NCBI RefSeq assembly: GCF_900128945.1
Contig: NZ_FQUD01000005.1
Coordinates: forward strand, 186,001-250,000
Length of the DNA: 64,000 nt
Origin: Chryseobacterium sp. OV279
Lineage (GTDB): Bacteria; Bacteroidota; Bacteroidia; Flavobacteriales; Weeksellaceae
Reading direction: 5' to 3'
Numbering within the stretch: the stretch's first letter is position 1; the number at the start of each line of letters is the position of its first letter. Shown here one piece after another: positions 9,046-16,873 of this stretch. Made by a program: the position numbers and the translations under genes. The notes under the pieces are model-generated. The model did no database searches and was not told the DNA's origin. It worked only from the letters and a program-made list of their open reading frames with translations.

Positions 9046-9996
9046 TTATACGGTTATACTGCTGTCTATCGCCTGGTTATTCCAGGAAATATGCTTTACG
9101 TTTTTATTGGCGTCAAAGTAAAAATCGATTCTGCCCAGAAGAAGACCGGCCCATCCTACCTGATTCACCAGAACATTTTTACCCTGTCTGTTGGTAAAAG
9201 ATTGTGGTTCGGATAAGAAAGTGTGGGTATGTCCGCCTAAGATAATATCAATATTTTCTGTTTTGGCAGCCAGAACTTTGTCGCTTATTTTATTTGGTTC
9301 ATCTTTATAATCATAGCCGATATGAGAAAGGCAGATCACAAGATCACATTTTTGTTCGTTTTTAAGGAAGTTGGAATAATGCTGAGCCACCTCTACAGGG
9401 TCTGAGTACACGGTTTCGCCATACTGTTTTTTGCCCACAAGGCCATCCAGCTGGATACCTACTCCGAAAATTCCTACTTTGATTCCGTTTTTATTAAAAA
9501 TCTTGTAGGGTGAAGTTTTACCGTCAAGAACCGTATTCTTAAAATCGTAGTTTGAACAGATAAATGGAAACTTCGCGTTGGGAAGAACTTTTAAGAAGCC
9601 GTCCAGACTGTTGTCGAAATCATGATTTCCCATGGTGGAAGCATCATATTTCATCATAGACATCAGTTTGAATTCCAGTTCACCGCCGAAGAAATTGAAA
9701 TAAGGTGTTCCCTGGAAAATATCCCCGGAATCCAGAAGAAGAACATTACTTTCCTGACTTCTGATCTGCTGGATCAGACTTGCTCTTCTCGCAAATCCTC
9801 CCTGATTGGGATTCCTTGTATAGCTGGCGTCAAAAGGCTCTATTCTGCTATGTTGATCGTTGGTATGAAGAATGGTGAGTTTATTTGCAGAAGTGAAAGG
9901 ATTGAGTTTCAATTCTTCTGCCATCATCATATTGGGAACTAAAGCTGCTGCTAAAGATCCACCGCCTATTACTTTTAAAAAACTTTTTCTATCCAT
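9046..9996 (-). CDS. 5'-nucleotidase-type metallophosphatase (N-terminal catalytic domain as a separate gene)
   Basis: A 316-residue exported protein with a TAT-like or Sec signal (MDRKSFLKVIGGGSLAAALVP). Metallophosphoesterase motifs are complete: LHTNDQHSR (D, H), LLDSGDIFQG (D), MGNHDFDN (NHD), CLSHIG and GGHTHT. This is the catalytic domain of UshA-like 5'-nucleotidases, which normally continues into a C-terminal substrate-binding domain. Here that domain is a separate upstream gene (9996-10754) overlapping by one base. It is probably periplasmic and dephosphorylates nucleotides for uptake. The DRK in place of the twin RR makes the TAT assignment uncertain. Confidence 0.88.
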   Translation of the reverse strand: MDRKSFLKVIGGGSLAAALVPNMMMAEELKLNPFTSANKLTILHTNDQHSRIEPFDASYTRNPNQGGFARRASLIQQIRSQESNVLLLDSGDIFQGTPYFNFFGGELEFKLMSMMKYDASTMGNHDFDNSLDGFLKVLPNAKFPFICSNYDFKNTVLDGKTSPYKIFNKNGIKVGIFGVGIQLDGLVGKKQYGETVYSDPVEVAQHYSNFLKNEQKCDLVICLSHIGYDYKDEPNKISDKVLAAKTENIDIILGGHTHTFLSEPQSFTNRQGKNVLVNQVGWAGLLLGRIDFYFDANKNVKHISWNNQAIDSSITV

Positions 9997-10754
9997 TATT
10001 TCTTACCTGTAAAATTTAAACGAACATCTGTATTCGGAACCACCTCAGAGTTTTTCCTGAAATACTCAATGAAAAGATCTCTCAGTCTGATTCCTGTAGA
10101 AATAGATTCTCCTTTGGAAAAGAATTTCATATTGTCACCGCCCAGCGCCAGATAATCTGAAGTCGCAATGTAATAATCCCTGGAAGGATCTACAGGCTTT
10201 CCATTGATCAGAGATTTGGTAAGCTGTCCGTTATTGGTTTCAATGTATAAATGGGAAACAGGATTGTTCACCTGAGTTTTTGCATAATAGTCAAAAAGCC
10301 CCTGAAGGTCTGATCCTTTCATTTTTACAATGATCACTTCATTTTCAAAAGGCATTACTTCAAAAATGTTTTTCAGGAAAATATCTCCTTTCCCGATGGT
10401 AGTACGGATTCCTCCGATGTTGATCAGGGCTGCATCTACATTTTTCTGAAGATTTTTTTTGGTCCAGGCATCTGCACCTTCGAAGGTATAGTCGGCCAAA
10501 AGACTGCCCAGATTGCTGTTATCGCCCTGCTTGGTAAGATCTATGCTGGTGTGGGAGATCTTCTGATTCATCTCCTTATCCAGTTTCTGCTTATAAGGTT
10601 CGATAATTTTTACAAACTCCTCATCATTTTTCAGCTCATTATTAATAGAAATATTCTTCTGGGTCTTTACTTCCGCCAGCTGCAGCGTAGAAGCTGTCTT
10701 GCAGGCAGTAAGGGAAGCCAGAGCAATTCCTAGTAACAAGAATTTATTTTTCAT
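9996..10754 (-). CDS. 5'-nucleotidase C-terminal-domain lipoprotein
   Basis: A 252-residue protein from ATG 10754; an upstream TTG at 10763 lies in a promoter-like TAAATTTG and is not used here. The lipobox is LASLTAC with Cys18. The body is the 5'-nucleotidase C-terminal domain: SNLGSLLADYTFEGADAW, INIGGIRTTIGKGDI, FEVMPFENEVIIVKMKG and YIATSDYLALGGDNMKFF. This domain binds the nucleoside in UshA-type enzymes but has no metal site of its own. It overlaps the catalytic-domain gene by one base, so the two subunits should be made in equal amounts and probably form one enzyme, with the lipoprotein as membrane anchor. Confidence 0.87.
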   Translation of the reverse strand: MKNKFLLLGIALASLTACKTASTLQLAEVKTQKNISINNELKNDEEFVKIIEPYKQKLDKEMNQKISHTSIDLTKQGDNSNLGSLLADYTFEGADAWTKKNLQKNVDAALINIGGIRTTIGKGDIFLKNIFEVMPFENEVIIVKMKGSDLQGLFDYYAKTQVNNPVSHLYIETNNGQLTKSLINGKPVDPSRDYYIATSDYLALGGDNMKFFSKGESISTGIRLRDLFIEYFRKNSEVVPNTDVRLNFTGKK

Positions 10755-10865
10755 ATGTTGCAAATTTATTTTTAAAGGTCATATGTAATCGCCGGTACCA
10801 TAGTGCTTTGCTCAGCAACTTAGGTCATCGCGATGCCATAATATCTTTTAGTATATGCAAATATA
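10755..10865 (-). promoter_or_regulatory. Leader of the nucleotidase-porZ-recO operon with palindrome and repeated motif
   Basis: Two -7-like boxes read on the minus strand: TATATTTG (10865-10858) and TAAATTTG (10768-10761). Between them lies a GC-richer island with a perfect 10-base palindrome CATCGCGATG (10826-10835), a hairpin TTGC-TGA-GCAA, and a motif that occurs twice on the minus strand (GCGATGACCT, and GCGATTACATATGACCT). It may be an operator or a structured leader. It does not match a riboswitch class that I recognise. Confidence 0.4.
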
Positions 10866-10919
10866 ATTATATGTAGAATAAAACATTATTATTTATTATA
10901 AATTCTTATCGTAAATTAT

Positions 10920-10927
10920 TAAATTTG
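10920..10927 (+). promoter_or_regulatory. Putative -7 box for dapA
   Basis: TAAATTTG fits TAnnTTTG and is 19 bases upstream of the dapA ATG. A -33 TTG is not evident at 17-23 bases upstream. Confidence 0.5.
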
Positions 10928-10946
10928 GCAAAAATAATTCTAACAG

Positions 10947-11819
10947 ATGAGCATTTTAAAAGGAGTAGGTGTTGCGTTGGTAACGCCCTTTAATGAAGAT
11001 TTATCCGTTGATTTCGACAGTTTAACAAAACTTGTTGAGTATAATATCGAAAACGGAACCAATTATTTAGTTGTTTTAGGAACTACAGCGGAAGCAGCAA
11101 CGCTTTCTGAAGAGGAGAAGAAACAGGTGATTGAGCATATCATTAAGGTTAATAATAAACGTCTTCCTTTGGTTTTAGGAATTGGCGGGAATAATACTCT
11201 TGAAGTAAAGAAACAGATAGAAGATGCAGATCTTTCTGCATTTGATGCAGTACTTTCCGTGTCTCCATATTACAACAAACCTAACCAGGAAGGACTTTAT
11301 CAGCATTATAAAGCGCTTGCTGCTACGGGTAAAAATATTATTATCTACAACGTTCCATCCAGGACAGGTCAGAATGTTGAAGCAGATACTACCATCCGTC
11401 TTGCCAATGAATTTCCGAATTTATTCATGATCAAAGAAGCAGCACCGAGCATTCTTCAGTATTTCGATATTTTAAGAAAGAAGCCTGAAGGATTTTCACT
11501 GGTTTCCGGTGATGATGAATACACACTTCCTGTCACTTTAGCGGGTGGAAACGGGGTAATTTCCGTAATCGGGCAAGGATATCCAAAAGAATTTTCTACC
11601 ATGGTTCAGTTAGCTTTTGAAGGAAAAGTGAAAGAAGCTTATGAAATTCACAACAAACTGGTAGACATCACAAGATTGATTTTCGCAGAAGGAAACCCTT
11701 GCGGAATTAAAGTGATTCTTACAGAAAAAGGAATCATCAAAAACTATCTGAGACTTCCATTAGTTCCTGCTTCAGAAGGATTGTATGCGAAGATCAAAGC
11801 GGAGATGGAGAAGATTTAA
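10947..11819 (+). CDS. dapA: 4-hydroxy-tetrahydrodipicolinate synthase
   Basis: A 290-residue TIM-barrel aldolase of the DapA family. It condenses pyruvate with aspartate semialdehyde in the lysine/diaminopimelate pathway. Visible markers are GTTAEAATLSEEE (the substrate-binding threonines near 46-47), YNVPSRTG with Tyr134 and Arg139, and the Schiff-base Lys163 in MIKEAA. The length is standard. It has its own promoter-like box and is followed by a tandem repeat array and a terminator hairpin. It is cytoplasmic. Confidence 0.95.
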   Translation: MSILKGVGVALVTPFNEDLSVDFDSLTKLVEYNIENGTNYLVVLGTTAEAATLSEEEKKQVIEHIIKVNNKRLPLVLGIGGNNTLEVKKQIEDADLSAFDAVLSVSPYYNKPNQEGLYQHYKALAATGKNIIIYNVPSRTGQNVEADTTIRLANEFPNLFMIKEAAPSILQYFDILRKKPEGFSLVSGDDEYTLPVTLAGGNGVISVIGQGYPKEFSTMVQLAFEGKVKEAYEIHNKLVDITRLIFAEGNPCGIKVILTEKGIIKNYLRLPLVPASEGLYAKIKAEMEKI

Positions 11820-11847
11820 AAAATGTGAATGGAGAAAATGTGAATTG

Positions 11848-12207
11848 TCAATTGTCAATCGTGAATTTTTAAATGACGGTTAAAAAATTGAGCATTTACT
11901 TGCGAAGCAAAATTGACCATTAACGTAAATAGTGAAATGTCAATTGTCAATCGTGAATTTTTAAATGACGGTGAGAAATTGACTATTCACTTGCGAAGCA
12001 AAATTGACTATTGCCGTAAATAGTGAAATGTCAATTGTCAATCGTGAATTTTTAAATGACGGTTAAAAAATTAAGCATTCACTTGCGAAGCAAAATTGAC
12101 TATTGCCGTAAATAGTGAAATGTCAATTGTCAATTGTGAATTTTTAAATGACGGTGAGAAATTGACTATTCACTTGCGAAGCAAAATTGACCATTAACGT
12201 AAAATAA
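11848..12207 (+). repeat. Four tandem ~92-bp repeats in alternating A-B-A-B order
   Basis: Units start at 11848, 11940, 12031 and 12123 (92, 91, 92 and ~85 bp). Each begins tcaattgtcaat and continues with tgaatttttaaatgacggt, a TTGC-GAA-GCAA mini-hairpin and a cgtaaat...gtgaaatg end. Units 1 and 3 carry ggttaaaaaatt; units 2 and 4 carry ggtgagaaattgact. The array therefore looks like a duplicated ~183-bp dimer. Units are contiguous without spacers, so this is not CRISPR. No ORF of note runs through it. Confidence 0.9.
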
Positions 12208-12210
12208 CAG

Positions 12211-12239
12211 GTGAAAAGTTTCGGCTTTTCACTTTTTTT
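12211..12239 (+). terminator. Rho-independent terminator after dapA and repeat array
   Basis: An 8-bp perfect stem GTGAAAAG/CTTTTCAC (12211-12218, 12225-12232) with loop TTTCGG is followed by seven T. The GTG at its base is the upstream alternative start of the next reading frame, so that start is unlikely to be used. Confidence 0.8.
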
Positions 12240-12252
12240 AATCATAAAAACT

Positions 12253-12756
12253 ATGAAATTACTCAAAGCAACAGAAAAAGACATTCCCCTTATTCAGGAT
12301 CTGGCGAGAAGGTCCTGGGAAAATGCTTATGCAGACATTCTTTCCGACGAACAGATGGAATATATGCTTTCAGAGATGTATTCCGAAGCTGAAATCGGGA
12401 GCCATCTCCGGAATCCGGATTATCATTATTATATGATTCAGGATGAAAGTACCGGTTCTTATGAAGGCTTTATCGGGTATCAGCACCATTATGAAGAAGA
12501 AACTACAAAACTTCACAGGATTTATCTGGTTCCGGAAAGTAAAGGAAAAGGTTTCGGAAAAGGCGCATTACAGTTTTTGAACGGTAAAGTGTCTGAAAAC
12601 GGAGACAAAAGAATTATCCTGAATGTGAATAAAAATAACGCAGCCCGAAACTTCTATGAGTCACAGGGATACAGAGTTTACGATGAAGGAATCTTTGATA
12701 TAGGGCGTGGATATGTGATGGACGACTATCTTATGGAGATCTTAATTCACGATTGA
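12253..12756 (+). CDS. GNAT family N-acetyltransferase
   Basis: A 167-residue acetyltransferase from ATG 12253; the GTG at 12211 is rejected because it lies in a terminator stem. The acetyl-CoA motif is KGKGFGKGALQFL, preceded by LHRIYLVPES. Motif B is ILNVNKNNAARNFYESQGYRVYDEG, typical of the RimI-like/YjaB-type GNAT group. It also has the N-terminal RRSWENAYADILSDEQMEYML found in a common bacterial subfamily of unassigned substrate. It stands alone between a terminator and the 12.8-kb intergenic region. Confidence 0.87.
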   Translation: MKLLKATEKDIPLIQDLARRSWENAYADILSDEQMEYMLSEMYSEAEIGSHLRNPDYHYYMIQDESTGSYEGFIGYQHHYEEETTKLHRIYLVPESKGKGFGKGALQFLNGKVSENGDKRIILNVNKNNAARNFYESQGYRVYDEGIFDIGRGYVMDDYLMEILIHD

Positions 12757-12807
12757 TTGACTTAAAATTGTGTAACATTTAATTTTAATTCTATAACATG
12801 TGATGTT

Positions 12808-12960
12808 TCTTTTTGGTCCATCTTTGTATCAGAACCAAATCACTTTCAATAATACATTCATATGCTTGGTTTTGAGCTACAGTAGCTTTTTATCAGTATA
12901 TTTTTTTCATCCTTAGTGTTTAAATTCCTGTATTCATAATGCAGGAGTTTTTTGTTTTTA
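12808..12960 (+). other. Candidate small transcript or leader with two hairpins
   Basis: In the 294-base gap before the AraC gene, CATCTTTG (12818-12825, one mismatch to TAnnTTTG) could start a transcript. Downstream are AGCTA-CAG-TAGCT followed by TTTTT (12875-12891) and a 10-bp GU-containing hairpin ATTCCTGTAT/ATGCAGGAGT followed by TTTTTT (12924-12955). A seven-codon frame (MLGFELQ) overlaps the first hairpin. Both hairpins look like terminators. No known RNA family is recognised. Confidence 0.35.
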
Positions 12961-13050
12961 TACATTATGTTAAAAATATTCATACCTATTTCACTTTTAA
13001 ATGAAATAAATTATTATATTTACTTCGAAATTTGACACACTTATACCAGG

Positions 13051-13632
13051 ATGAAAATGTATGTAAAATTTGATTTCAACGCGCTCTGTAAGAAAGTGTT
13101 GGATGAGAAGCTAAAAGAGCACGGGCTGAAATACCGCCTGCTGAACTTTGGGGAAGTGGAGTTCTATGAACCCATTACTCAGGAGCAGCATAATCTTTTT
13201 AAGAAGAACCTTAAAGATTACGGCATAGAGATTATTGAAAGCCAAAAGACGGCTTTAGTACAGAAAATAAAAGATGCTATCGTAGAGCTTGTTTTTTCTG
13301 AAAACGCAGTTCCCGTGAAGGCCTCTATTTATATTGCTGAGAAAGTGAACCACAGTTACGGATATCTTTCCAATCTTTTTTCAGAGGTTGCTTTTACCTC
13401 TATAGAAAATTTTATTATCCTGCAGAAAATTGAGTATGCCAAGGAACTGATCTTAAATAACAAACAAAGCCTTACCGAAATTGCCCATAGGCTGAATTAC
13501 TCCAGTGTAGCGCATTTGAGTACCCAGTTCAAAAATACAACCGGCATTACGCCTTCCCAGTTTCAGAAAATTATTACCAAAAGACGAAAGATTCAAAGCA
13601 TGGCTATAAATTCTACAATGCTGTATGAATAA
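13051..13632 (+). CDS. AraC-family helix-turn-helix regulator
   Basis: A 193-residue protein. The C-terminal ~100 residues are an AraC-type double helix-turn-helix: KASIYIAEKVNHSYGYLSNLF, then EYAKELILNNKQSLTEIAHRLNYSSVAHLSTQFKNTTGITPSQF, which is the signature of the second HTH. The N-terminal ~75 residues (KEHGLKYRLLNFGEVEFYEP) are not a cupin arm; they resemble the short sensor region of a flavobacterial AraC group of unknown ligand. The stop overlaps the next gene by 8 bases (ATGAATAA), which implies translational coupling to the receiver-like protein. Confidence 0.85.
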   Translation: MKMYVKFDFNALCKKVLDEKLKEHGLKYRLLNFGEVEFYEPITQEQHNLFKKNLKDYGIEIIESQKTALVQKIKDAIVELVFSENAVPVKASIYIAEKVNHSYGYLSNLFSEVAFTSIENFIILQKIEYAKELILNNKQSLTEIAHRLNYSSVAHLSTQFKNTTGITPSQFQKIITKRRKIQSMAINSTMLYE

Positions 13633-14071
13633 AGAATATTTAAATATACTGGCAGCAGATGATGACGAGGGTAATATAATATTCTTTAAAAATATTTTCA
13701 AAGGTTTAAAGATAGGCGTAAAGTCCCAGTGTTTCTCAAACGGTGAGGATCTTATGAAATATCTGAACAGCTGCGGGGCCATTGTTCCGGAAATAGTTTT
13801 CATTAAATATGATATTCCGGGGAAAAATTTTCAGGAATGTCTGGAAGAAATCAAAGAAGATCCCAAATTCAGCAATATAACTGTTGCGGTTTATGCAGAT
13901 CAAATTTCGGAAGCTGAAATAGAAGAGATCTTTGTGAACGGAGCAAATATTTTTATGAAGAAACCTGAAACTTACGAAGGCCTTAAAAAATCACTTACAG
14001 AAATTATTACCATTAACTGGCAGTATCATACATCAGGACTCAATAAAGATAATTTCATTATGAAAGTATGA
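13625..14071 (+). CDS. Receiver-domain protein lacking the phospho-acceptor aspartate (pseudo-receiver)
   Basis: A 148-residue stand-alone receiver-like protein. The acidic pocket is present (AADDDEGN, Asp12-14) and a conserved Lys-Pro pair is seen as KKPETYEG near residue 117. Where response regulators carry the phosphorylated Asp (FLDxxMPG), this protein reads FIKYDIPG, so Lys61 takes that position and Asp63 is two residues away. It is co-translated with the AraC regulator. It may act as a phosphorylation-independent partner of that regulator. No histidine kinase lies nearby. Confidence 0.75.
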   Translation: MNKEYLNILAADDDEGNIIFFKNIFKGLKIGVKSQCFSNGEDLMKYLNSCGAIVPEIVFIKYDIPGKNFQECLEEIKEDPKFSNITVAVYADQISEAEIEEIFVNGANIFMKKPETYEGLKKSLTEIITINWQYHTSGLNKDNFIMKV

Positions 14072-14641
14072 TGAATAAAGGATTTAAAGTTTTTTAATTA
14101 TGAATGAAGACTTTGTATTTAAAGCATACTATTCACAGAAAGGTGAAAATTGTATAACTAATAATTAAAATCATATAAGGAGAAATCCACGCAATATCAG
14201 CAATTTTGTAAATGTAAACATTGCAACACAAATTAGCTATATAAAAAAGCAGTGGATGGTAGAGAATAGATTATTTCATTAGAAATAAAAATATAAATCA
14301 CAATGTTAGTTTTAACAAAATGAATTATGTTCATTTCCAACTATAAAGCATAGAAGATCTTTAAACAAAACGGTACAATCATGAAAACTTAAGAAAGTTG
14401 AAGGGTATTTATTCGTTTCATTCCCACTTCCTTCAACCTGAACAGTTAGTTTTTATAATAAGCAAGTTGGAAAAATAATTCATTTTGTTTTTTTAATTTA
14501 TTTTAATAGTGTGAGCTGAAAAAATTCAAGTAGTATATAAATATTTTCACACCAAATCACAAGATATTAGTTCTGCTATTAAAATAAATTTTTTAAACAG
14601 ACCAAAAGTAATTTCTTCTAAATAACAGTTTTATAAGGGGG
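14072..14641 (+). other. 570-base AT-rich region without a gene, possible long 3' UTR or ncRNA
   Basis: No open frame of note on either strand. One inverted repeat stands out: GTTGAAGG (14398-14405) and CCTTCAAC (14430-14437) with a 24-base loop. The region ends at a strong plus-strand terminator (14642-14672), so something transcribed rightward ends there. No RNA family is recognised. Confidence 0.35.
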
Positions 14642-14672
14642 CCGCGGAAAGATTTCTTTTCGCGGTTTTTTT
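14642..14672 (+). terminator. Strong terminator facing recG
   Basis: CCGCGGAAAGA pairs with TCTTTTCGCGG (one G-U) and is followed by seven T on the plus strand. On the minus strand there is no T-tract, so it serves a rightward transcript coming from 14.1-14.6 kb. The T-tract overlaps the last codons of recG. Confidence 0.75.
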
Positions 14673-16755
14673 ATGAAATTTTACTCCACTTATTTTTTCC
14701 TTTGTAGTACCTCAGGTAGTAGTTTTTGATGATCAGGTTGTCCGGATTGGCCAGATGCGGATCAGCTTCCAGTATTTTGTCAACCGTGTTTTTCGTTGTT
14801 TTGATAATAGCGGAATCATTCACCAGATCCAGTCTTTTGAAATCTACAACACCGCTCTGCTGGGTTCCCAGAATATCTCCGGGACCTCTGAGCTGCATAT
14901 CCACCTCTGAAATTTTGAATCCATCGTTGGTTTCCGTCATCGTTTTGATACGGGTTCTGCTCTCCTTAGACAATTTATCAGAAGTCATTAGGATACAGTA
15001 GCTCTGTTCTGCACCTCTTCCCACACGGCCCCGCAACTGGTGAAGCTGGGAAAGCCCGAATCTTTCTGAACTTTCAATCACCATCACCGAAGCATTCGGA
15101 ACATTCACACCGACTTCAATGACGGTCGTTGCCACCATAATTTCCGATTTTCCGGATGCGAAATAGTTCATCGCCGCATCTTTTTCAGCCGGTTTCATTT
15201 TGCCGTGGAGCATCGTGGTATTATAGTCGGAGAATGCAGTCATGACATGATCGAGACCTTCCATCAGATTTTTGTAATCCAAAGTTTCAGATTCTTCGAT
15301 CAATGGATACACGAAATAGACCTGTCTTCCTTTTTTAATCTCATCCCTGCAGAAATTATAGACATAATCTCTGTCTTTTTCACGCCTGTGAGCTGTGATA
15401 ATAGGCTTTCTTCCTACCGGCATTTCGTCGATCACAGAGACATCCAAATCAGAATAAAAACTCATAGCCAATGTCCTGGGAATAGGAGTTGCCGTCATCA
15501 CGAGAATGTGTGGAGGGATCTTATTTTTAGCCCATAATTTCGCTCTTTGTGCCACACCAAATCTGTGCTGCTCATCAATAATGGCCAGTCCAAGATTTTT
15601 GAATTTCACTTTATCTTCCAAAACAGCATGCGTTCCCACCAATATAGAAAGAGTACCATTTTCAAGTTCTTCGTGAATGATCTTTCTTTCCGAAGTTTTG
15701 GTGGAACCCGTCAGAAGGCGGACGTTGATATCCGTTGCTTCTAAAAGATCTTTGATGCCGTTATAATGCTGCTGGGCTAGAATTTCGGTCGGAGCCATCA
15801 TACAGCTCTGAAAACCGTTGTCCATCGCAATGAGCATGGTAAGCAAGGCAACCATTGTTTTGCCGGATCCAACATCACCCTGCAGAAGCCTGTTCATCTG
15901 AATCGGCCTTTTCATATCCAGACGGATTTCCTTTAAAACCCTTTTTTGTGCATTGGTAAGATCAAAAGGAATATGATGATTGTAAAAATTATTAAAGTGA
16001 TCACCTATAATTGGAAACGGATTTCCGGGTGAATGGCTTTTGTGATGTAACTTTTTTAGGGCAAATCCTAACTGAAAAAAGAAGGATTCCTCAAATTTCA
16101 GCCTGTTGTCAGCTTTTTCGTAGTGTTCCATATCCTTTGGGAAATGGATATTTAAATAAGTATGCTGTCTTGATAAAAATTTAAATGCTTTCGTCAGATA
16201 ATCCGGGAAGTTTTCTTCAACCAGATTGGGGATCTCTTTGCAGATATTCCTTAAAACTACTTGGAAGAATCTTTGGTTCAGGCCTCTTTTGGTCAGCTTT
16301 TCTGAACTTGGATAAATGGGTTTGAGACGATTGTCGCCCTCTTTTTTTTCCTCCACTTCTATTTCAGGATGCGGCATGGAAAACTGACGGTTGAACACAT
16401 TGATTTTTCCGAAAATATAAACCTCACGGTTGATCGGAAGCTGCTCTTTCAGCCACTTTGAATACTGGAACCAAACCAAATCCATTGTTCCGGTATCATC
16501 ATTAAATTTCGCCGAAAGTCTTTTCGTTTTTCCGGTCTGAACTTCCTGTACCTGCGTGATTCTTCCTTTCAGCTGTATTTCAATGCTGCTTTCCTCGAGC
16601 TGGGAAATTTTAAATACCTTACTCTTATCCAGATAGCGGATAGGGTAGAAGTTCAGAAGGTCATCTACGGTGGAGAGTCCCAACACACTTTTGATGAGTT
16701 TGGCTCTGTCAGGACCAATTCCTTTGACGAATTCTATGGATGTTTCTAAGGTCAT
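14671..16755 (-). CDS. recG: ATP-dependent DNA helicase RecG
   Basis: A 694-residue monomeric helicase that remodels stalled replication forks and Holliday junctions. The N-terminal wedge/OB domain spans ~60-130 (IQLKGRITQVQE). Walker A is GDVGSGKT (~293-300), the DExH box is DEQH (393-396), followed by TATPIPRTLA (motif III), and motif VI is QLRGRVGRG near 580. The usual RecG C-terminus with MQLRGPGDILGTQQSG is present. The length and all motifs are complete. No partner gene is adjacent in the same operon. Confidence 0.95.
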   Translation of the reverse strand: MTLETSIEFVKGIGPDRAKLIKSVLGLSTVDDLLNFYPIRYLDKSKVFKISQLEESSIEIQLKGRITQVQEVQTGKTKRLSAKFNDDTGTMDLVWFQYSKWLKEQLPINREVYIFGKINVFNRQFSMPHPEIEVEEKKEGDNRLKPIYPSSEKLTKRGLNQRFFQVVLRNICKEIPNLVEENFPDYLTKAFKFLSRQHTYLNIHFPKDMEHYEKADNRLKFEESFFFQLGFALKKLHHKSHSPGNPFPIIGDHFNNFYNHHIPFDLTNAQKRVLKEIRLDMKRPIQMNRLLQGDVGSGKTMVALLTMLIAMDNGFQSCMMAPTEILAQQHYNGIKDLLEATDINVRLLTGSTKTSERKIIHEELENGTLSILVGTHAVLEDKVKFKNLGLAIIDEQHRFGVAQRAKLWAKNKIPPHILVMTATPIPRTLAMSFYSDLDVSVIDEMPVGRKPIITAHRREKDRDYVYNFCRDEIKKGRQVYFVYPLIEESETLDYKNLMEGLDHVMTAFSDYNTTMLHGKMKPAEKDAAMNYFASGKSEIMVATTVIEVGVNVPNASVMVIESSERFGLSQLHQLRGRVGRGAEQSYCILMTSDKLSKESRTRIKTMTETNDGFKISEVDMQLRGPGDILGTQQSGVVDFKRLDLVNDSAIIKTTKNTVDKILEADPHLANPDNLIIKNYYLRYYKGKNKWSKIS

Positions 16756-16831
16756 TTTAAAAATGAGGCCTAATTTCGGAAAAATAGATTTAAGATTAAA
16801 ATTTTTTGTTGAAAATATGGGCCGTTACAAT

Positions 16832-16866
16832 CAAAAAAAGCGGCTTCCAATTGTTGAAAGCCGCTG
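16832..16866 (-). terminator. Terminator after the thioredoxin gene
   Basis: Stem AGCGGCTT (16839-16846) with AAGCCGCT (16858-16865); the minus-strand transcript runs into seven T (16832-16838). It lies 8 bases downstream of the thioredoxin stop and separates this gene from recG. Confidence 0.8.
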
Positions 16867-16873
16867 TATGATC

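Noticed and set aside
11848..12207. CRISPR-like repeat array
   Set aside because: The ~92-bp units are contiguous, with no unique spacers, and no cas genes are present.
12211..12252. GTG start giving 14 extra residues to the GNAT protein
   Set aside because: The GTG is the first base set of a terminator stem; ATG 12253 gives the normal family start.
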